A DNA stretch of 17,309 nucleotides. Origin: Alphaproteobacteria bacterium (GTDB lineage Bacteria > Pseudomonadota > Alphaproteobacteria > Puniceispirillales > Puniceispirillaceae). The DNA lies in assembly GCA_011524805.1 (NCBI GenBank), contig WTJO01000028.1, forward strand, positions 1 to 17,309, in the 5' to 3' direction. The position numbers and the translations under genes are program-made. The notes under the pieces are model-generated. The model had not been told where the DNA came from and searched no databases. It saw only the letters and a program-made list of their open reading frames with translations. This document shows, piece by piece, positions 14,114-17,309 of the stretch; position 1 is the stretch's first letter, and each line of letters opens with the position of its first letter.

Positions 14114-15175
14114 ATGTCATTGCATCGTTCTGTAAATGTGAATATTTCGTCCCGCCAGATTATTCTGGTAATGATGTGCTGTATTGGCGCTGGAATATTT
14201 CTGCCTGCCATTGGTATTTCCCCGCCGCCATTATTTATCGTGAAGCCGGGCGAAGTTACTATCTATAGCTATCAGCCAACAGTATCGGAAGAAATTGCGC
14301 TTCTGACCAAACAGAAATCCAAAAAAGATCTCTCACCGCTAGAGTTTGAACGCATCAGACGCAAGCTGGAGGCTGCAAATAATGATTTGCTCGCAGGGCT
14401 GTTCAAAGAACAGGAGAGTGGAACATCTACCATCGTCACCCCGCCAGCGATTCTGCGCCCTGAATTGCCCGAACTTAGCTATTCGCTTCCCTATAATAGC
14501 GATTCAGCCTCAGTGCCACGCTTTTTTATGGCCAGACTGCCAGATTTTTCTGCACTGACACCAAATACCAAAAAAGAAAAATTCACCCAGATTGTGTTGC
14601 CGCTTATCCTATATGAAAATGAGCGTATCAGACGCCAGAATGAAGAAATAAGACAGGCATATGAAAGCGCGAATCGCGATATTCTGGATGAATATGCCCA
14701 TATCTATAAATTAAAAAATGTCGAAGAGCTGAGCATTGATACGGTATATCAGAAGCTGGTAATGCGTGTTCAGCCAGTACCTGTCGGCCTTGCACTTTCT
14801 CAGGCGGCAGTTGAATCAGGCTGGGGGTCATCACGCTTTGCCCTTGAAGGCAATGCCCTGTTCGGCCAGTGGGTGTTTGACAAGAGATTTGGTCTGAAGG
14901 CCAAAGCATCAAATGCTATTGTCAGGCGCTTTCCTGACCTTAGCTCGTCTGTAAGAAGCTATATGCGCAATCTTAATACGCACCGCGCCTATGAAGGCTT
15001 CAGGCAGGAACGTCTTGAATTATCAGTTTCTGGCGAACCGCTGAAAGCAAAACAGCTACTTCACCATCTCAAAGCCTATGCGGAAATAAAAGGCGAATAT
15101 GTGCAGACGTTGAAATCGGTAATGAATACAAACAAGTTTGACGCACTATCTGCAGCACAGCTTGAATCATCCTGA
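14114..15175 (+). CDS. Bax-like N-acetylglucosaminidase, membrane-anchored or exported
   Basis: This 353-residue protein has an N-terminal hydrophobic segment (about 15-36), acting as an uncleaved anchor or signal peptide, so the rest should be periplasmic. The C-terminal part (about 205-345) resembles the glucosaminidase (GH73-like) domain of the Bax family: VGLALSQAAVESGWGSSRFALEGNALFGQW, with E234 as the likely catalytic acid, then SSSVRSYMRNLNTHRAYEGFR. Such enzymes cut the glycan chain of peptidoglycan. The middle (about 50-200) is charged and rich in Glu/Lys/Arg, with a probable coiled-coil or helical stretch around 150-200, and was not recognised. The start at 14114 has only a weak ribosome site. 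It is 69 bases downstream of the Nfu gene and converges on a polysaccharide deacetylase. The exact substrate and symbol are not assigned. Confidence 0.82.
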   Translation: MSLHRSVNVNISSRQIILVMMCCIGAGIFLPAIGISPPPLFIVKPGEVTIYSYQPTVSEEIALLTKQKSKKDLSPLEFERIRRKLEAANNDLLAGLFKEQESGTSTIVTPPAILRPELPELSYSLPYNSDSASVPRFFMARLPDFSALTPNTKKEKFTQIVLPLILYENERIRRQNEEIRQAYESANRDILDEYAHIYKLKNVEELSIDTVYQKLVMRVQPVPVGLALSQAAVESGWGSSRFALEGNALFGQWVFDKRFGLKAKASNAIVRRFPDLSSSVRSYMRNLNTHRAYEGFRQERLELSVSGEPLKAKQLLHHLKAYAEIKGEYVQTLKSVMNTNKFDALSAAQLESS

Positions 15176-15218
15176 TACATAGCTTTATGGCACATAGCTA
15201 TATTTCGGAGGAGGCTGT
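15176..15218. other. Convergent spacer between glucosaminidase and deacetylase genes
   Basis: The 43 bases between the two stop codons contain an inverted repeat ATAGCT (15179-15184) and AGCTAT (15196-15201) with an 11-base loop. It is weak and lacks T-runs, so it is a doubtful bidirectional terminator. Confidence 0.25.
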
Positions 15219-16256
15219 CTATTTCGTTAAAAACTGCCTGCCGAACCAGCGCCATCTATTTTCGGTTGCCGGCATGGTGCAGTTGATTCGCGAACGCGGC
15301 GATGGCAATTTGTCAGGCACTCTTATTTCTACCCGTCGTCCCAAAATTGTGACATCTAGCTTGCCATAAGATGACGCAAAACATCTTAGCTGGCTTGTCG
15401 GTTCCATATCCGGATGCAGGGTAAATCCGTAAATTGGCGGATTTTCGGTAATCACCATATCATCTGGCGTAATATCAGATACTTTTAGCGGCAGACCGTC
15501 AACAGCCAGCTTCAGCCTGTCAACCGTGCCATAATCTTCATTAAAGGCGAATCGTGGCAATTCGAAGAAATCGCTATCTGCATGCATGATGCCCGAATTT
15601 TGGCCAAAGGCAGTGGTGAAACCCGAATCTTTTACAATATCAACAACAAAGCTTGAATATTCACCATAAGGATAAGCAAATAATTCAGGCCGGAATCCCA
15701 GCTCTTCGATAAATCTCTGATTGGAGGTTTGCAGTTCTTCTATCACCTGTTCGGGTGTCTTACGATGCAGATGCGGATGGGTATGGGTTTGCGAGCCAAT
15801 AGCCACACCTCCCTGCTGAAGCATACGTAAATCATCCCAGCTCATATAAGATGGCAGATTTCTGTCTATAGGCGAGGTTGCAACAAACAGGGTGAACGGA
15901 AAATTCGCTGCTTTCAGACGCGGCCATGCATGTTCCAGAACAGATTTATAGGCATCATCAATAGTGATTGCTACAGTCCTGTCAGGCAGCAAGTTGCCTG
16001 ACCGCAAAGTCTCGATAATCTCGGCCAGAGGCATAACATTATATGCCCCCGAAGATAGATGCGCGATATGGGCATCAAACTGTTCAAGCGAGATATTTGT
16101 AGATGGATAGCGTGATTCGCCAAACCGGTGATACATGAGCACGGTGGCACTGTCGCGCATATTTTCCTGAGCATATGCCTGTGGAACCGCGCCTGTCCCC
16201 ATTGTGCCTATTATCGCTATGGCCGCAAATATGATTGAACGAAGTGATAACCGCAT
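15219..16256 (-). CDS. Exported polysaccharide deacetylase (NodB-homology domain)
   Basis: This 345-residue protein has a cleavable signal peptide (hydrophobic 7-22, likely cut after AYA at 27-29), so it acts in the periplasm or outside. The carbohydrate esterase 4 / NodB fold spans about 35-225. VLMYHRFGE opens the domain; VAITIDDAY gives the catalytic D100 and metal ligand D101; FAYPYGEYS (193-201) is motif 3. Motif 2 reads IGSQTHTHPHLH (153-164): the first metal histidine of the usual SHTxxH is Gln156, while H160 remains and H158, H162 and H164 are nearby. The tail ends in RINCTMPATENRWRWFGRQF, which I recall as typical of an alphaproteobacterial subgroup. The likely reaction is removal of acetyl from GlcNAc-containing glycan; the substrate is unknown. 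Ribosome site: AGGTG seven bases upstream of the ATG. It is convergent with the glucosaminidase gene and divergent from tsaB. Confidence 0.88.
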   Translation of the reverse strand: MRLSLRSIIFAAIAIIGTMGTGAVPQAYAQENMRDSATVLMYHRFGESRYPSTNISLEQFDAHIAHLSSGAYNVMPLAEIIETLRSGNLLPDRTVAITIDDAYKSVLEHAWPRLKAANFPFTLFVATSPIDRNLPSYMSWDDLRMLQQGGVAIGSQTHTHPHLHRKTPEQVIEELQTSNQRFIEELGFRPELFAYPYGEYSSFVVDIVKDSGFTTAFGQNSGIMHADSDFFELPRFAFNEDYGTVDRLKLAVDGLPLKVSDITPDDMVITENPPIYGFTLHPDMEPTSQLRCFASSYGKLDVTILGRRVEIRVPDKLPSPRSRINCTMPATENRWRWFGRQFLTK

Positions 16257-16497
16257 TTTCTTTCACCTGAATTAGACCTGTCTTTCATATATACCATCAC
16301 ATACCAGTGATAAACCACAGATACACAATACCGAAAAAGCAAAATTCAGGGGTAAAGTAAAGCCTAAAATAAAGCACTAAATAGACACGGGCGAGATAGC
16401 CAGACCCGGCCCTGTCATTTGTCTGGCAGGCCGGATATTGACAGGCAATACACATTCTGTTTTTTACCATCAGCCAAATCTGTGCTAGTAACAGCAT
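16257..16497. promoter_or_regulatory. Divergent regulatory gap between the deacetylase gene and tsaB
   Basis: This 241-base gap is the longest in the window. On the deacetylase side, direct repeats ATACCA at 16291-16296 and 16301-16306 (10 bases apart) overlap an inverted repeat ATCAC (16296-16300) / GTGAT (16307-16311), a candidate operator; a TATATA just inside it could be the -10. Further on, TAAAG-like units repeat (about 16352-16382). On the tsaB side, a perfect TTGACA (16438-16443) with a poor -10 (TTTTTA, 17-base spacing) is a candidate promoter. A degenerate PhoB-box-like CTGTCAT-TTGT-CTGGCAG lies at 16412-16429. No gene was recognised here. Confidence 0.4.
16291..16311. repeat. Direct and inverted repeats upstream of the deacetylase gene
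   Basis: ATACCA occurs twice at a 10-base helical spacing, and the second copy forms the centre of the inverted repeat ATCAC-ATACCA-GTGAT. The block lies 35-55 bases upstream of the deacetylase start, where a repressor or activator could bind. Confidence 0.35.
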
Positions 16498-17211
16498 ATG
16501 AATTTTCCTGCTGAATCTCACAATTTTGCTTCTTCGGTCTGTCTATGTATCGAAGCAAGTGCAGATAGCGCCTCTGCCTGTATTGTGAAAGACAATATAT
16601 CCATATCAGAAGCCATAAGCCCTGCGCGTCACGGCCATAGCGAGACATTAATCGGCCTGATTGAACAGGTGATATCAGATAGTGGCTGTTCGGCAGACCA
16701 GATTGACATGATTATTGCCGGATGCGGTCCAGGGTCATTCACAGGTTTACGTGTCTGTCTGGCCACTGCCCATGGTTATCAGTTAGCCACCAATGCTCAG
16801 GCGGCGGGTATCAGTGCGCTTGTGGCACTTGCCGCGAGTTGTCTTGAGGGTGATGACAGTCACGCTGACAGAATTATCAGCTTTTGTGATAGCCGCAGAA
16901 ACAGCCTGTTCATACAGGTATTTGATTCTGATCTTACCGCATTATCTCAAATCGAAGATATCCGGTCTGATGATGTTGCTGACTGGCTGGCAAACTGGCA
17001 GACAGATGGCCTGTCAGTTATGCTTGCCGGTGATGCTGGCCTGTTGCCGCAAGCTGTATCACAGACATATCCATGCTGCCATCTTCACACAACAGCCAGA
17101 TTGCTTGCCGCCATGCTGATATCAGACGCTGGCTATCTTGATAGTCATCCCGAATATCGCCTGCCGTTAACCCCGCTATATGTTCACCCTGCCTTTGTAA
17201 CGCAAAAGTGA
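16498..17211 (+). CDS. tsaB: tRNA t6A biosynthesis protein TsaB
   Basis: This 237-residue cytoplasmic protein is the ASKHA-fold partner of TsaD in making N6-threonylcarbamoyl-adenosine at position 37 of ANN-decoding tRNAs. The first strand-loop VCLCIEASADSASACIV (14-30) matches the family's IDTS region, RHGHSETLIGLIEQV (44-58) is characteristic, and DMIIAGCGPGSFTGLRVCLATAHG contains the hallmark GPGSFTGLR (77-85). The length is normal (about 220-240). No strong ribosome site precedes the ATG at 16498, so the start is less certain, but the homology begins about 13 residues in and fits. It is the first gene of a plus-strand pair: the next coding frame opens six bases after the TGA stop. In many bacteria tsaB is followed by rimI. 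Confidence 0.93.
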   Translation: MNFPAESHNFASSVCLCIEASADSASACIVKDNISISEAISPARHGHSETLIGLIEQVISDSGCSADQIDMIIAGCGPGSFTGLRVCLATAHGYQLATNAQAAGISALVALAASCLEGDDSHADRIISFCDSRRNSLFIQVFDSDLTALSQIEDIRSDDVADWLANWQTDGLSVMLAGDAGLLPQAVSQTYPCCHLHTTARLLAAMLISDAGYLDSHPEYRLPLTPLYVHPAFVTQK

Positions 17212-17217
17212 TATGTG

Positions 17218-17309
17218 ATGCAGGACAAATTTATATATGGTCAGGATATTGCAGCCTATGAAGCGGCAATTATCAGGCTTTATGGCGATATTTATCTTCA
17301 AGCAGAAGC
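17218..17309 (+). CDS. Start of an unidentified gene downstream of tsaB (partial; possibly rimI-like)
   Basis: An open frame starts at ATG 17218 (or GTG 17215) and runs off the window; 30 residues are visible, beginning MQDKFIYGQDIAAYEAAIIR. Its six-base gap to the tsaB stop suggests translational coupling. By position it could be rimI, the ribosomal protein N-acetyltransferase gene that commonly follows tsaB, but the visible residues contain no acetyltransferase motif, and the typical RimI opening (a strand followed by LxxLExxCF) is not evident. The identity is therefore left open. Confidence 0.5.
   Translation, partial: MQDKFIYGQDIAAYEAAIIRLYGDIYLQAE

Noticed and set aside
15187..15369. 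Plus-strand open frame of 60 codons at the deacetylase 3' end
   Set aside because: It overlaps the conserved deacetylase tail (RINCTMP...RWRWFGRQF) antisense and has no family resemblance.
1..17309. CRISPR arrays, insertion sequences, tRNA or rRNA genes, prophage or toxin-antitoxin genes
   Set aside because: No regularly spaced repeats, transposase motifs, tRNA-like cloverleaf sequences or phage-type genes were seen; the window is filled by conserved chromosomal genes.

Overview
The window looks like a chromosomal segment of a marine-type alphaproteobacterium with moderate GC. The divergent maeB / mutS-glnD pair, followed by murJ, trpS and an Nfu-type gene, is a gene order I know from many Alphaproteobacteria. 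The moderate base composition and compact spacing would suit a SAR116-like (Puniceispirillales) lineage, but that placement is inference. No mobile element, CRISPR array, tRNA or rRNA was seen, and no gap between genes exceeds about 240 bases.

Layout. Bases 1-307 (minus) hold the N-terminal part of a lipoprotein cut by the window edge. Bases 436-5025 (minus) hold, in transcription order, maeB (malic enzyme with a phosphotransacetylase-like tail), phoR (phosphate sensor kinase) and phoB (response regulator). The 165-base gap before phoB contains a near-consensus PhoB box at the right distance from a perfect TATAAT, so phoB is probably autoregulated. The leader downstream of it is rich in inverted repeats. 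Bases 5074-13330 (plus) form a tight run: mutS (mismatch repair), glnD (PII uridylyltransferase), murJ (lipid II flippase) and trpS (tryptophanyl-tRNA synthetase). An Nfu-type iron-sulfur carrier gene (13493-14044) follows with its own likely promoter. Next is a Bax-like glucosaminidase (14114-15175, plus), convergent with an exported polysaccharide deacetylase (15219-16256, minus). After a 241-base divergent gap come tsaB (16498-17211, plus; tRNA t6A synthesis) and the start of another gene that runs off the window.

Functionally the region mixes housekeeping (DNA repair, translation, tRNA modification, Fe-S assembly), nutrient sensing (PhoR/PhoB for phosphate, GlnD for nitrogen), C4 carbon metabolism (MaeB) and cell-wall work (MurJ, glucosaminidase, deacetylase). 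I see no clearly new multi-gene system. The observations most worth a second look are regulatory: the PhoB box and structured leader of phoB, a perfect palindrome just before phoR, a pair of mutually exclusive hairpins between the Nfu gene and the glucosaminidase, and a replaced metal-site histidine in the deacetylase.
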